A DNA stretch of 64,000 bases from Candidatus Roseilinea sp. NK_OTU-006. GTDB taxonomy: Bacteria; Chloroflexota; Anaerolineae; J036; Brachytrichaceae. The notes under the pieces were generated by a model. That model did not search any database and was not told where the DNA came from. It worked only from the letters and a program-made list of their open reading frames with translations. Shown in pieces: positions 8,778 through 17,660 of the stretch (position 1 is the first letter of the stretch; the number at the start of each line of letters is the position of its first letter). The stretch spans positions 1 through 64,000 of the forward strand of contig NZ_JAAFGM010000003.1 in the NCBI RefSeq assembly GCF_012931985.1. The letters are read 5' to 3'. A program made the position numbers and the translations under genes.

Positions 8778-9059
8778 CTAAGTTTTAGCAGATCGGGGAG
8801 CGGAAAATGGCAACTTTGCTGCGCAGCGAAGCGATGAGTTGCGTCGCGAAGGCGGGAACCATTTGCGCAACAGGCTGAAACGCCCCTTGTGTTCGCATGG
8901 CAACTCCCCGAGCTTCTCTAAAACGAGCAAATCGTCGTAAATCGTCGTTTTGCTCACTCCCAAGCAGCCGGCCAGCTCCTCGGCGCTGGCCTCGCGCTCG
9001 CTCAGGATGGCGACGAGCTTCCTCAGGCGCTGATGCTTCGTCTGCTTATCACCGAACAT
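8778..9059 (-). CDS. Small DeoR-like HTH protein, possibly a truncated regulator
   Basis: This 93-residue protein has a clear N-terminal HTH (RLRKLVAILSEREASAEELA, then GVSKTTIYDDLLVLEKLGEL). After about residue 65 the sequence becomes basic and unlike the family (KWFPPSRRNSSLRC), suggesting a frameshift or deletion that removed an effector domain such as WYL. It sits 2 nt upstream of the intact WYL gene, so the two could be co-transcribed. It might act as a stand-alone DNA-binding protein, but a decayed regulator is more likely. The 143 bp between it and the IS remnant hold nothing recognisable. Confidence 0.5.
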   Translation of the reverse strand: MFGDKQTKHQRLRKLVAILSEREASAEELAGCLGVSKTTIYDDLLVLEKLGELPCEHKGRFSLLRKWFPPSRRNSSLRCAAKLPFSAPRSAKT

Positions 9060-9200
9060 AGCGGCATATCTCCGGCTGGCTTGCTTTGGCTATACAGTAG
9101 CAAGGCCGAGTCGCAAATTCGGCGACTGTGGGTGTGCCTTTCGTGCTTCACGCCTCGCTGCGAAGGAAACCCTCTGGCGCGTGCGAACGGCGCCGCCGTG

Positions 9201-9847
9201 TGCAGGGCTTACGCATCAGAAGCTTTAAGGTTCTGCGCGGCGTAAGCTAGGACTGTGAGCAGGAAGTCATCGCCGCGGGCTACGCGCAGGTGTCTGGCCT
9301 TGCTCCCGCGCTCGCCTCCAATTGAGGACGCTCAGCGCCACCCGACGCAAGACCGCGCAGTTCTCCGCGCTCCGCCCGGCGTGCACTCGGCTGAGGTCTT
9401 CGCCGGACACCACATCCAGCACCCAGTGCGCGCCGCACGCGCAAAGTGCTGCACATCCTGCTTTCAGACTGGTTACACTTGCTCCCGTTCGGTCTGGCCC
9501 ACACGCCGCCCGCGCGCACATCCCCCACCGCCCCCGCTTCGGCCAGGCATCTACCTCCGCCGCGCATGATTGCCTTTGAGCGCAAACCCATACTCGCCCC
9601 TGCGCTGCTGGTTGCGGCGCGCGTTTCGCTTTTGCGGATGCGCCGCGTCGGCGGACCACCCCACGCCCGCGCCGCGTGACCTGCTTGAGCGCTTCAGGCA
9701 ACGCCGCAATCTCGTTGCGGGCCGCTTCCGGGCGCACCACGCCCTCAGCCGCCGATGCAGTGAGGTGCGCGCTCGCCAGAAGGCGACATGGCTAAGGTGT
9801 CTCGTCACTCATCACCGTGATTCTGACTGTGGTGCGTAAGCCCTGCA
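9201..9847 (-). mobile_element. Decayed ISAs1-family insertion sequence
   Basis: The element is bounded by a perfect 15-bp inverted repeat, TGCAGGGCTTACGCA, at 9201-9215 and 9833-9847. On the minus strand it holds transposase fragments: a piece like YGFALKGNHA and the C-terminal signature HWVLDVVSGEDLSRVHAG, then ENCAVLRRVALSVLNW and DDFLLTVL, typical of ISAs1 transposases. Frames are shifted and the N-terminal half is missing, so the element is inactive. A second, differently deleted copy with matching ends lies at 31003-31365. No target-site duplication was recognised. Confidence 0.75.
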
Positions 9848-9903
9848 ATTCCCCCCGCGAATGATTGATGCGCCGCGCCTGGGCTGATATAATTTGCTCA
9901 CGC

Positions 9904-9985
9904 GCCCAGGTGGTGGAATTGGCAGACACGCTATCTTGAGGGGGTAGTGCCGAAAGGCTTGCAGGTTCAAATCCTGTCCTGGGCA
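9904..9985 (+). tRNA. tRNA-Leu (anticodon GAG)
   Basis: This 82-nt tRNA has the 7-bp acceptor stem GCCCAGG/CCTGGGC, discriminator A at 9985, anticodon stem CTATC/GGTAG with loop TTGAGGG (anticodon GAG), a short variable arm with GCCGAAAGGC, and T-arm GCAGGTTCAAATCCTGT. The long variable arm is the leucine class feature. CCA is not encoded. It lies 56 bp beyond the IS remnant and marks the edge of the CRISPR island. Confidence 0.95.
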
Positions 9986-10109
9986 TGTCAAGCGCCTTGG
10001 TTGCGCAAAGCAGCCAAGGCGCAACCGCTTCTCGCCGACGCGATGGGCACGCTCACACCGCATGAATCCCAGCGGCGGTGGTCGGTCGGCCTGGTGATAT
10101 AAAGGGGCC

Positions 10110-11195
10110 ATGGCATCCCCAACATGCTATGCCTTCGTCGGCACCTACACCAACGGCCGGCGCGAGGGAATTTTTGTCTTCCGCTTCGACGCGGAACGTG
10201 GGACGGCGCAGTCGCTCGGCGCAACCGAGGGCTTGTCCAATCCGTCGTTCCTGGCCATCCATCCTTCGCGGCGCTTCCTATACGCCGTGAGCGAGGTGGG
10301 GGACTTCGGCGGCAAACCGGCCGGCGCAGTGAGCGCATTCGCCATCGAAGCGCAAACCGGCACGCTCCGCATGCTCAACCAGCAATCCTCGGTCGGCTCG
10401 GGGCCGTGCCACCTGAGTGTGGACGCGACCGGGCGATGGGTCCTCGTCGCCAACTACGGCAGCGGCAGCGTCGCCGTGCTGCCGATCAATGCAGATGGAT
10501 CACTGGCCGAAGCCAGCGACTTCGTGCAGCATCACGGCGCCAGCGTCAACCCGCAGCGACAAGAGGGGCCGCACGCGCACTCGGTCATCCTCGATCCGGC
10601 CAATCGCTTCGCCTTCGTCGCCGATCTCGGTCTAGACCGGGTGATGATCTATCGCTTCGACGCCGAGCGCGGCAAGCTGACGCCCAACGAGCCGGCGTTC
10701 GCGCCGGTGAAACCGGGCGCCGGCCCGCGCCACTTCACCTTTCATCCCGGCGGTCGCTTCGCCTACGTCATCAACGAGCTGGACAACACGGTGACCGCGT
10801 TCGCCTACGACGCCGAGTGCGGCGCGCTGCGCGCGCTGCAGACGATCTCCACGCTGCCGGAAGGCTACGCGCAGACCAGCTACGGCGCCGATGTGCACAT
10901 CGCGCCAGCGGGGCGCTTCCTGTACGGCTCAAACCGCGGACATGACAGCATCGCCATCTTCGCCATCGCGGACGACGGTCGGCTATCGCCGCGCGGCCAG
11001 GCGCCGACGCATGGGCGCTGGCCGCGCAACTTCGCGCTGGATCCCACCGGCCGCTTCATGTGGATCGCCAACCAGGAAAGCAACGCCGTGACGCTCTGCA
11101 CAGTGGACGAAGCAACCGGCCAGCTCTCAACGCGCGATCAGTTTCACGTCCCCAAGCCGGTTTGCGTGAAGTTCGTCGTCGCAGGCGGCGGCTGA
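10110..11195 (+). CDS. Lactonase family protein (YbhE/Pgl-type beta-propeller)
   Basis: This 361-residue protein resembles the 7-bladed propeller lactonases (COG2706), whose characterised members hydrolyse 6-phosphogluconolactone. Visible are AFVGTYTNGRREGIFVF at the N-terminus and repeated blades such as NPSFLAIHPSRRFLYAVSE, GRWVLVANYGSGSVAVLP, PHAHSVILDP, AGPRHFTFHPGGRFAYVINE and WPRNFALDPTGRFMWIANQ. There is no signal peptide, so it is cytoplasmic. The start ATG follows a weak AAGGGG. It stands alone, with the glycosyltransferase about 100 bp downstream. Confidence 0.9.
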   Translation: MASPTCYAFVGTYTNGRREGIFVFRFDAERGTAQSLGATEGLSNPSFLAIHPSRRFLYAVSEVGDFGGKPAGAVSAFAIEAQTGTLRMLNQQSSVGSGPCHLSVDATGRWVLVANYGSGSVAVLPINADGSLAEASDFVQHHGASVNPQRQEGPHAHSVILDPANRFAFVADLGLDRVMIYRFDAERGKLTPNEPAFAPVKPGAGPRHFTFHPGGRFAYVINELDNTVTAFAYDAECGALRALQTISTLPEGYAQTSYGADVHIAPAGRFLYGSNRGHDSIAIFAIADDGRLSPRGQAPTHGRWPRNFALDPTGRFMWIANQESNAVTLCTVDEATGQLSTRDQFHVPKPVCVKFVVAGGG

Positions 11196-11296
11196 GGGAG
11201 CGTCTTCAAAGGGTCGGTCTGTGAAGTCGGCGATGATCCCCCACGCCGGTGCGCCGCCCGTCACCCGGCCGAGCGCGATTCGATGATAATCATGGG

Positions 11297-12454
11297 GTGT
11301 GGATCGGTATTGATGCCAGCCGCGCGACCGGCGCGCGTCCGACCGGAACCGAGCGTTACTCGCGCGAAATCATCGCCGCGCTCCTGGGCATCGCGCCGCA
11401 GCATTGCTTTCGCCTCTATCTGCGCGAGGCACCCGACGAGCGCGCCCCCTGGCTTCTGCTTCGCCGGTCAGACGGCATTCAGCCGGTCGTCATCTCCCGC
11501 CGCCGGCTGTGGACGCACCTTGGGCTGGCGCGCGAGCTGCGCGCGTGCCCGCCCGATGCGCTGTTTGTGCCGGCGCATGTGCTGCCGATATCCTTCATTC
11601 GCCCGTCGGCGCGACGGCGCATCCATACCGTGGTCACCGTGCACGACGTAGGCTATCGGCGCTTCCCGAATGCGCATCCGCCGGTCCAGCGCTGGTATCT
11701 CGACCTCGGCACGCGGCTTTCGGTGCGCTGCGCCGATGTCATCATCGCCGACTCTGAAGCCACCCGACGCGACGTGATCTACTTCTACGGCAGGGGCGTC
11801 GCCGATGATCGCGTCGTCGTGGCCCATCCCGGCCCGTTGCTGCCGGTAGCCGTGCGGGAGGACGAGGCGCGCCGCGCGCTGGCCAAGTTCGGGCTGGATG
11901 GCGGGCAGCCGTATGTGCTGCACATCGGCACGCTTCAGCCGCGCAAGAACCTGCGCCGCCTGATCCAAGCCTGGGCGCGCTTCGTGGGCCGATCCGGTGC
12001 GTCGGAGATTCGCCTGGTGCTGGCCGGTGGGCGCGGGTGGGGCCGCGAAGACCCGCGCGCGGAGGTTGAAGCGGCCGGTGTGCGCGCCTCGGTCGTCTTC
12101 GCGGGGTACGTGAGCGAGATCGAGAAAGCGGCATTGATGCGCCACGCGCGGGCGTACGTCTTCCCCTCGCTGCACGAAGGCTTTGGCTTTCCGGTGCTCG
12201 AGGCGCAATCGGTCGGCGTGCCGGTCGCGTGCAGCAACATCTCGTCGCTGCCGGAAGTCGCCGGCGAAGCGGCGCTGCTGTTTGACCCGTTCGACGTCGA
12301 GGCGATTGCGCGCGCGCTGGAGATGATCCTCGGCGACGAGGCAATGCGCGCGCGGCTGATCGAAGCCGGGCGCCGCAATTTGGCGCGCTTCTCCTGGGAT
12401 GCCTGTGCGCGCGTCGTGCTCGCAAGCCTTGAAGGAGCAAAACGGGGAGCGTAA
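11297..12454 (+). CDS. Glycosyltransferase family 4 (GT-B)
   Basis: Likely a retaining sugar transferase acting on a lipid-linked or surface glycan. The family N-terminus is seen in WIGIDASRATGARPTGTERY, the nucleotide-binding half starts at HIGTLQPRKNLRRLIQA, and the EX7E-type motif is HEGFGFPVLEAQSVGVPV, followed by EVAGEAALLFDPFD. I chose the GTG at 11297 because the conserved sequence begins right there; an in-frame ATG at 11249 would add 16 unconserved residues. The MobA-like gene starts 4 nt after the stop, so they are probably co-transcribed. Confidence 0.85.
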   Translation: MWIGIDASRATGARPTGTERYSREIIAALLGIAPQHCFRLYLREAPDERAPWLLLRRSDGIQPVVISRRRLWTHLGLARELRACPPDALFVPAHVLPISFIRPSARRRIHTVVTVHDVGYRRFPNAHPPVQRWYLDLGTRLSVRCADVIIADSEATRRDVIYFYGRGVADDRVVVAHPGPLLPVAVREDEARRALAKFGLDGGQPYVLHIGTLQPRKNLRRLIQAWARFVGRSGASEIRLVLAGGRGWGREDPRAEVEAAGVRASVVFAGYVSEIEKAALMRHARAYVFPSLHEGFGFPVLEAQSVGVPVACSNISSLPEVAGEAALLFDPFDVEAIARALEMILGDEAMRARLIEAGRRNLARFSWDACARVVLASLEGAKRGA

Positions 12455-12458
12455 ACGC

Positions 12459-13091
12459 ATGTCTGAAGCCTTGCCATGCAAGGCAGCGCGACCCGGGCCG
12501 GTGGCGGCCATCGTCCTGGCCGCCGGAACCTCGTCGCGCCATCGCGGCGTCAACAAGCTCTTGTTGCCTTTCAAAGATGGCGCGGTGATTCACTGCGCGG
12601 TGCGGGCCGCGCGCGACGCCGGCGTCGCGCCTCTCGTTGTCGTAACCGGTCACCAGCGCGAGCGCATCGAAGCGGCGCTTGCTGGGCTGCCCGTGACCTT
12701 CGCGCACAACCCGCGCTACCGCGAAGGGGAGATGCTCTCTTCGATCAAGGTTGGCCTGGCTCGCTTGGAGGGCACGGATGTCGAGGCGGCGTTCATCGTG
12801 CCCGGCGACCAGCCTCTGCTGCCGACGTGGCTGTTCCGGCGCATGCAACAAGCGTTTGTCCAGGGCTGCGGCGAAATCATCGCCCCCAAGTTCGGCGCCG
12901 CGCGCGGGCATCCCGTGCTTATAGCGCGGCGATGGTGGCCGATGGCCCTGGCGTTGCCGGACGGCGCGCAGATGCGCGCGTTGTTGCACGCTCATCCCCA
13001 GGCCGTCGCTCACATCCTGGTCAACACCGACGAAGTGCTGCTCGATGTGGATACACCCGAAGCCTATCAGCAGGCGTTAGGACGTCTGTGA
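12459..13091 (+). CDS. MobA-like NTP transferase (MocA type)
   Basis: This 210-residue nucleotidyltransferase has the signature LAAGTSSRHRGVNKLLLPF and the metal-binding VPGDQPLLP. It resembles the MocA/CoxI-associated cytidylyltransferases that form molybdopterin cytosine dinucleotide, the cofactor of xanthine-dehydrogenase-type enzymes. Such an enzyme is encoded at 56841-59093, so it could supply its cofactor; that link is inference. The ATG at 12459 fits better than an upstream ATG inside the glycosyltransferase gene. It converges on cofC with 3 bp between the stop codons. Confidence 0.8.
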   Translation: MSEALPCKAARPGPVAAIVLAAGTSSRHRGVNKLLLPFKDGAVIHCAVRAARDAGVAPLVVVTGHQRERIEAALAGLPVTFAHNPRYREGEMLSSIKVGLARLEGTDVEAAFIVPGDQPLLPTWLFRRMQQAFVQGCGEIIAPKFGAARGHPVLIARRWWPMALALPDGAQMRALLHAHPQAVAHILVNTDEVLLDVDTPEAYQQALGRL

Positions 13092-13094
13092 CAA

Positions 13095-13724
13095 TCACCA
13101 CTGATCCAGATACAAGTCCAGGTCGTCCGGCGAATCGAGGTCGAGGCAAATTGAATCCGAGCGAAACCAGATCGGTTGTATGCCATGTGCGAGGGCGCGC
13201 CGGGCGTGGCGCAGCGCGCTGTTCGCCCCAAAGTCGAAGTCAATGACGTCAGGTGGCTTGAGCAGAAGCGCATTTGTGCCGCGGCCGTGTCGGTCGGGTG
13301 CGATGACGACGCAGCGCTCGCCGGCGTGCTGCGCCGCCGCGAGCATGCCCTGCACGTCCGTGAGGCTCAACGCTGCCAGGTCAGAGGGCAGCACCAACAC
13401 AGCCGAAGCGCGCGCATAGCGCGCGCGTGCTTCGCGCAGCGCCGCGTTCAGCCCGCGCCGGTGCTCGCGCATATGCCCGACGCGCCAGCATTCGGCCCAC
13501 GCCGCCACGCGCGCGTCGCGGCTGATGACGATGATGTCGCCGACGCCCGGCGTGGACTGCAACGTGTGCACAATGCGGCGCAGCGAGCTGCGCGTCAGCT
13601 CGATTCGGTGCGCCAAGTCGAGCTTTCCGCTCAGGCGCGACTTGCCATCGTTGAGCGGCTTGACCGGGATAAATGCAGTGACGCGGGAGGCGGTTGGATG
13701 GCGGTCAGCATCACCGATTTGCAT
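13095..13724 (-). CDS. cofC: CofC/FbiD guanylyltransferase (F420 biosynthesis)
   Basis: This protein charges 2-phospholactate or phosphoenolpyruvate with GMP, giving the substrate of CofD. Motifs seen are AFIPVKPLNDGKSRLSG near the N-terminus, VLPSDLAALSLTDVQ, and the C-terminal GTNALLLKPPDVIDFDFG with LDLDSPDDLDLY. The open frame extends further upstream, but that part is the shadow of cofD. The ATG at 13724 gives a 209-residue protein of normal length and overlaps the end of cofD by 14 nt, which suggests coupled translation. Confidence 0.9.
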   Translation of the reverse strand: MQIGDADRHPTASRVTAFIPVKPLNDGKSRLSGKLDLAHRIELTRSSLRRIVHTLQSTPGVGDIIVISRDARVAAWAECWRVGHMREHRRGLNAALREARARYARASAVLVLPSDLAALSLTDVQGMLAAAQHAGERCVVIAPDRHGRGTNALLLKPPDVIDFDFGANSALRHARRALAHGIQPIWFRSDSICLDLDSPDDLDLYLDQW

Positions 13725-14736
13725 CCGTGGATCGGACAGGTTGTTTTTGCGGCGGCAAAGATAGGTTGAGCTTGCAGCCGCCCATCTTCTCCGGGCGCAG
13801 CCGGTCGGCGAAAGTGACGACTTCGCACGCCAGCCGCGCGCGGTCATCGGCATTGCGCATGAGCGTGTCGGCCAGCAGTACGCCCATCCCCATCGCCTCG
13901 ATGCGCGGTTGAAGCTCAGCGTCGCGCTCGTCGAGCACGAACCCGTTGAGGAACTCGGCATAGTGCTGGGCGACAGCAGCAGCCGAGGGTTCGTCGCCCA
14001 GCTCGCGCATCAGTTTGGCCGCTGGCCCTTTCACCGCCTCACCGCCGATGATCGGCGTGACGGCGATGATCGGCGCGCTGGCGTTCAGCAGCGCATCGCG
14101 CATGCCCGGAACCGCCAAGATCGGGTCTATGCTCAGGTATAGGTTGGATGGCGCAATGACGATCGTGTCGGCTGTCTCGATGGCGCGCAACGCAGCGGGC
14201 AACGGCTCCGCTTCCCCTGCCCCCTCATAAATCAAGCTGCGCACTTCGGGTTGCCAGTGCAGCTTGACGAAGTATTCCTGGAAGTGATACAGGCCCTCCT
14301 CGGTGTCCACGACCGTGCGCACGCGATCGTTTGTCATGGGCAGGATGCGCGCCGTGACGCCCAGGCGTTCGGATAGGATTCGTGTCGCTTCGGCCAACGT
14401 TGCGCCGTCGCGCAGCATCTGCGTGCGCAGCAGATGAGTGGCCATGTCGCGATCGCCGATGTGAAACCAAGGCGACGCGCCATATCGCGCGAGCATGTCA
14501 AAGTTGTGAAAAGTGTCGCCTGCGATCCCCCAGCCAGTCTCGGGATTGGCGATGCCGGCCAGCGTGTACATCACCGTGTCAAGATCCGGCGAGATGTGCA
14601 AGCCGTAGAGTTCGAAGTCGTCGGCGGTGTTGACGATGATCGTCAGCGACGCATCATCCATGCTGCGCGCCATGCCGTCGGCAAGCTTCGCGCCGCCCAC
14701 ACCGCCGGCAAAAACCACGAAATTCATGCGCTCCAT
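13711..14736 (-). CDS. cofD: CofD 2-phospho-L-lactate transferase (F420 biosynthesis)
   Basis: CofD joins the activated phospholactate/PEP moiety to the deazaflavin Fo. The start [18 protein letters not shown], the segment [20 protein letters not shown] with MYTLAG, and [18 protein letters not shown] are the family hallmarks. Two start codons, 14736 and 14727, are possible; neither has a strong ribosome site. Length about 340 residues is normal, with a short polar C-terminal tail that overlaps cofC. Fo synthase and CofE are not in the window. Confidence 0.93.
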   Translation of the reverse strand: MERMNFVVFAGGVGGAKLADGMARSMDDASLTIIVNTADDFELYGLHISPDLDTVMYTLAGIANPETGWGIAGDTFHNFDMLARYGASPWFHIGDRDMATHLLRTQMLRDGATLAEATRILSERLGVTARILPMTNDRVRTVVDTEEGLYHFQEYFVKLHWQPEVRSLIYEGAGEAEPLPAALRAIETADTIVIAPSNLYLSIDPILAVPGMRDALLNASAPIIAVTPIIGGEAVKGPAAKLMRELGDEPSAAAVAQHYAEFLNGFVLDERDAELQPRIEAMGMGVLLADTLMRNADDRARLACEVVTFADRLRPEKMGGCKLNLSLPPQKQPVRSTDANR

Positions 14737-14805
14737 TGTGCGCCAGACCCCCTGATCGCGCAAGCAAACGGACTGACGGGAGCGCCGGCGCAGCGAGGGC
14801 GGGCA

Positions 14806-16104
14806 TCATCGCTGCGTACAGTCGGCGTTGAGCAGGCTCTGGGCGCGCATCTGCGCCAGCGGGAGCATGTCCTCCAGCGGCTGACCCTCAATGATCTGAC
14901 GCAGCGCGTTCGACAGCTCCGCCTGCACGCACGGCCAGCCGCTCAGCAACGGCGCCGGCCGGGCGACCGGCGCAATCTGCCGCAGCGCTTGAATGCGCAG
15001 CGCGTCGAGCGGCTCTTCGGGGTTCAGATCCATCGCGGCGAGCGCGGAGATGCGCGCCGGAATCTCCTCGGCTTCCATCGCCCACTGCGCGGTCTGTTCC
15101 GCCTCCAACAGCCAGCGGATGAACTTCCACGCAGCGCGCCGGCGGTCGTCGGTCTTCCTCAGGACCACCCACAACGGCGCACGGATCGAAACGCTGGGTG
15201 AGTTCGTCGCCGAAGGCCATGTGCCTACGTCCAGGCCGAAGTTGCTGCGTTCGCGCACCGTCTGCACGAAGTCGCGCAGATGCTCGGTCGAAGTGAACGC
15301 CAGCAGCACGCGCGCCGCGGCGAATTCGTCGCGGCTTCGCTCCGGCGTGATCGTCCGGTATGCACGTCCCGACTGCAAGTAGTTGAGCAGCGCTTCGAGC
15401 GCTGATACCACGTTGGCTGAAGCAATTTGCACTTGTTGGGTCAGCGGGTCGTAGATCGGCGCGCCATGCGCATACAGCCAGTCCTCGGCCGAGGGGGCGT
15501 TCGGGTCGAAGCCAAAGCACGTTGTGCCGGCAATGCGATCGGTCGCGCCGTCGCAGACCTTGCCGAATGTCTCCCAATCCGCCGGCATCTCGGCCTGCCC
15601 CAGCGAACCCATCCAGTCTCGGTTGCGCAGCATCACCTGCATCTCGCCGCCGAACGGCACGCCCAGCAATTGTCCTTGTGGCGCTCGCCCTGCCTGTTGC
15701 ACAAACGGGAACAGGTCGGCCCGGTCGGCGGCGTCCCAGTGTATCGTCGCGTCTTCGCTGTCGGCGAACGGATCGAGTGGAGCCAGCAGCCCGCGCTGTG
15801 CGTAGAGTGCCGCTTCCGCCGGCTGGACGAGCACGAGGTCGGGCAATAAACTTGCTGCGGCGCCCTCCAGCAAAGCGCGATGCTGCGCTGCGGGATCGCG
15901 ACGCTCGGGCACAATGACGACGCCCTCGCCGTTGGTCTGGTTCCACCGATCAACAAGACGCAAGAGGGCGCGTTCGCGCGCGCCGCTCAGGGTGTGCCAT
16001 GCCACGATCACCCGTTGGGGCTGCACGTTGGCGCACGCGGTGAGCACGAGCAGGCTGAAGGCGAGCCACGCGTGCGCAGCCCGGCGTTTGCGGTTCAGTC
16101 TCAT
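14806..16104 (-). CDS. Extracellular solute-binding lipoprotein (ABC sugar-type)
   Basis: This 432-residue protein has a lipoprotein signal: basic MRLNRKRR, a hydrophobic stretch and lipobox LLVLTAC with Cys at about 24. The mature part resembles family 1 solute-binding proteins (VIVAWHTLSGARERALLRLV, then LLPDLVLVQPAE and LLGVPFGGEMQVMLRN), which usually bind sugars for ABC importers. No permease or ATPase for such an importer is nearby, so its partner is unknown. It begins 4 nt inside the end of the MBL hydrolase gene. Confidence 0.85.
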   Translation of the reverse strand: MRLNRKRRAAHAWLAFSLLVLTACANVQPQRVIVAWHTLSGARERALLRLVDRWNQTNGEGVVIVPERRDPAAQHRALLEGAAASLLPDLVLVQPAEAALYAQRGLLAPLDPFADSEDATIHWDAADRADLFPFVQQAGRAPQGQLLGVPFGGEMQVMLRNRDWMGSLGQAEMPADWETFGKVCDGATDRIAGTTCFGFDPNAPSAEDWLYAHGAPIYDPLTQQVQIASANVVSALEALLNYLQSGRAYRTITPERSRDEFAAARVLLAFTSTEHLRDFVQTVRERSNFGLDVGTWPSATNSPSVSIRAPLWVVLRKTDDRRRAAWKFIRWLLEAEQTAQWAMEAEEIPARISALAAMDLNPEEPLDALRIQALRQIAPVARPAPLLSGWPCVQAELSNALRQIIEGQPLEDMLPLAQMRAQSLLNADCTQR

Positions 16105-17033
16105 TCGGCCGCCCCTCCCGTTTCGAGCGGGATGACCGAGAACAATCCCCTGTCGTTGCGCGCCAAACGGCCCACGGGGTGGCGGGTGTCATGGCAGGAG
16201 ATGAGCGCAGCGCCTCGCTCGAATGCCCAGCCCTGCCAGCGCCGTTTGGTCTCGATCGTCACCATGGGCAGCACGTCGTAGGCCGTGACCCAGGGCAAGC
16301 GCTCGAAATGGATCATAAATGGCGCCATGTCGCCGATGAGGAACACGGGCGGGGCCGTCTCGTCTGTGGAGGTGGATTCCACGATCACGCTTTGGTGGCC
16401 AGCGGTGTGGCCGGGTGTGGGCACCACGCGCACCGAGGCGGTGATTTGCGCCTCGCCGTCCAGCATCGTCAACACGCCGTGGCGCATGAGCGGCACGAAG
16501 TTCTCGGCGAAGTAGGTGTTGCGCGTGCGCTCGTTCGGATGGGTCGCGTCCACGTATTCCTGGCGCTGCACGTAGTAGCGCGCGTTGGTGAACGTCGGCG
16601 CAGGGTCGTGCGCCGACGCTGCTGCTTCGCCTATGGGCCGTGTGTGCGCGTCCAACGTCGTCGCCCAGCCGGCATGGTCGCCGTGCAGGTGGGTGAGGAT
16701 CACGATGTCAATGTCTGCCGGGCGCAGGCCGCGCCGCGCGAGGTCGTCCAGGAGCGTGCCGTGTGGCCGTCGCACGTCGTACTGAGTCGCGATCAGGTCA
16801 TTCGGCTTGTCGCCGACGCCGCAGTCCACCAAGATGCGCTTGCCGTCGGCCTCGATCAGCACGCAGCGCAATTCTTGCGGGACGCGGTTGAGGTCGTCGG
16901 GGGGCAACAGGTTCATCCACCGGACGCGCGGCACCAGCCCGAAGGCGCCGCCGCCGTCCCAGTAGGCGACGCCATCGCTGAGCAGGTGAATGCGCGCCCG
17001 GCCGCATCGCAGCGTGATTGGATTCGCGTTCAT
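16101..17033 (-). CDS. MBL-fold metallo-hydrolase
   Basis: A 310-residue metallo-beta-lactamase-fold protein with the zinc motif LTHLHGDHAGW, further ligands in TPGHTAGHQSVIV and LIGDMAP, and final CHDTRHP. These match the broad group of lactonase-like and hydrolytic MBL proteins; the substrate cannot be told. It overlaps the downstream solute-binding lipoprotein gene by 4 nt, so the two are an operon. Cytoplasmic, no signal peptide. Confidence 0.88.
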   Translation of the reverse strand: MNANPITLRCGRARIHLLSDGVAYWDGGGAFGLVPRVRWMNLLPPDDLNRVPQELRCVLIEADGKRILVDCGVGDKPNDLIATQYDVRRPHGTLLDDLARRGLRPADIDIVILTHLHGDHAGWATTLDAHTRPIGEAAASAHDPAPTFTNARYYVQRQEYVDATHPNERTRNTYFAENFVPLMRHGVLTMLDGEAQITASVRVVPTPGHTAGHQSVIVESTSTDETAPPVFLIGDMAPFMIHFERLPWVTAYDVLPMVTIETKRRWQGWAFERGAALISCHDTRHPVGRLARNDRGLFSVIPLETGGAAE

Positions 17034-17258
17034 GATGGGTTCATGTCAACTATAGCGCGAGCAGCTTTGGAACGCCGCCGCTGAGCGCATTTCTCCACCG
17101 GGCGAGGCAATGCCTGCACAATCCATGCCGGCAGTGCCCTGGCCGCCTCTCACACTCCGCTGATCTTCTTGCGGTATGATGACGGGTGCATGAAAGTAGA
17201 CGGCCGGGGCCCCGGAGCTACGGATTACCGGTTCACCGAACTCAGGAGAAATGGAATC

Positions 17259-17585
17259 ATGGCAAAACCAGTCGTTCTGACCGATACCAACTTTGAAGAG
17301 ATGGTGGAGAAGCGCAAGGGCGTGGTGCTCGTGGATTTCTGGGCGGAGTGGTGCGGCCCTTGCAAGATGATCGCGCCGATCGTCGAGCAGATCGCGGAGG
17401 AGAACGCCGGTAAATTGACCGTCGGCAAACTCGATGTGGACGCGAACGGCGAAACAGCGATGAGGTTCGGCGTGATGAGCATTCCGACGTTGATTTTGTT
17501 CAAGAATGGCGAACCGGTGGAGCGCCTCGTCGGCTATCGCCCCAAAGAGCAACTCATGGCGAAGATCCGCCCGCATTTGAGCTGA
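17259..17585 (+). CDS. trxA: Thioredoxin
   Basis: A 108-residue thioredoxin with the active site WCGPC at residues 31-35 and cis-proline in [14 protein letters not shown]. It reduces protein disulfides in the cytoplasm. The start at 17259 is set by the AGGAG ribosome site at about 17244 and the usual family length; the frame remains open upstream without conserved sequence. It is monocistronic, between the divergent MBL gene and the convergent mreC. Confidence 0.97.
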   Translation: MAKPVVLTDTNFEEMVEKRKGVVLVDFWAEWCGPCKMIAPIVEQIAEENAGKLTVGKLDVDANGETAMRFGVMSIPTLILFKNGEPVERLVGYRPKEQLMAKIRPHLS

Positions 17586-17660
17586 ACACTCCGCATCGCC
17601 GCTCCGGGCATCGGATCACGTCCGTGCTGCGCTCGGAGCGGTTTCCGTTGTGGGGCTTGG

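Noticed and set aside
13725-13961. N-terminal extension of cofC
   Set aside because: This part of the frame is Arg/Ser-rich and antisense-like within cofD; conserved CofC sequence begins after the ATG at 13724.
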